In this document: positions 17,643 to 17,709 of the stretch, piece after piece
Layout: every line of letters starts with the position of its first letter
Position numbering within the stretch: position 1 is the stretch's first letter
Source: Beroe ovata
Taxonomy: Eukaryota > Ctenophora > Nuda > Beroida > Beroidae
DNA: 17,709 nt
Assembly (NCBI GenBank): GCA_946803715.1
Contig: CAMPET010000004.1
Span: forward strand, 438,251 to 455,959
Reading direction: 5' to 3'
Notes under the pieces: generated by a model
What the model saw: only the letters and a program-made list of their open reading frames with translations
Databases searched by the model: none
What the model was told of the DNA's origin: nothing
Program-made: the position numbers and the translations under genes

Positions 17643-17709
17643 GTGAGGGAGCGGGTGAGGTTAGGGGAGTGGAGTCAGGGAGAATAGAGGGGGGTTCGGG
17701 GGAGTGGAG

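Overview
The window is eukaryotic and almost certainly from an animal. It contains multi-exon genes with GT-AG introns (and one GC-AG intron), animal-specific protein families, many microsatellites and minisatellites, and miniature inverted-repeat transposons. The families, the short introns (65 to about 1400 bp) and the close gene spacing would fit an early-branching or marine invertebrate such as a sponge. That placement is a guess. Isolated n bases point to a draft assembly.

Layout. Positions 1-3008, minus strand: the first three exons of an Ena/VASP actin regulator, which runs off the left edge. Its EVH1 domain is complete once spliced. Positions 3830-4837, minus: an intronless nucleoside hydrolase. 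Positions 5289-6024: a cluster of three copies of a roughly 97-bp palindromic MITE. Positions 6557-13405, minus: a complete 16-exon gene for a FOXRED2/ERFAD-type ER flavoprotein (609 residues by my splicing). A fourth MITE copy lies just upstream of it. Positions 13900-15263: repeat-rich DNA with a GC-rich inverted repeat and a 0.4-kb direct duplication. Positions 16563-17642, plus: the first three exons of a SOWAH-like gene that leaves the window on the right.

The four genes belong to unrelated processes: actin dynamics at membranes, nucleoside salvage, ER-associated degradation, and an adaptor-like ankyrin family. No operon-like logic is visible. FOXRED2 and the SOWAH-like gene are divergent, with about 3.2 kb between their start codons.

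The most unusual features are non-coding. At least six introns of the FOXRED2 gene, and one of the Ena/VASP gene, each carry their own unrelated minisatellite, usually close to a splice site. One array is a tandem of RFX X-box-like motifs; another is a tandem of branch-point-like and pyrimidine-tract-like units. The MITE family shows 9-bp target duplications at two independent copies, suggesting Mutator-like mobilisation. A 391-bp structure in FOXRED2 intron 9 carries a 16-bp motif at four exactly symmetric positions.
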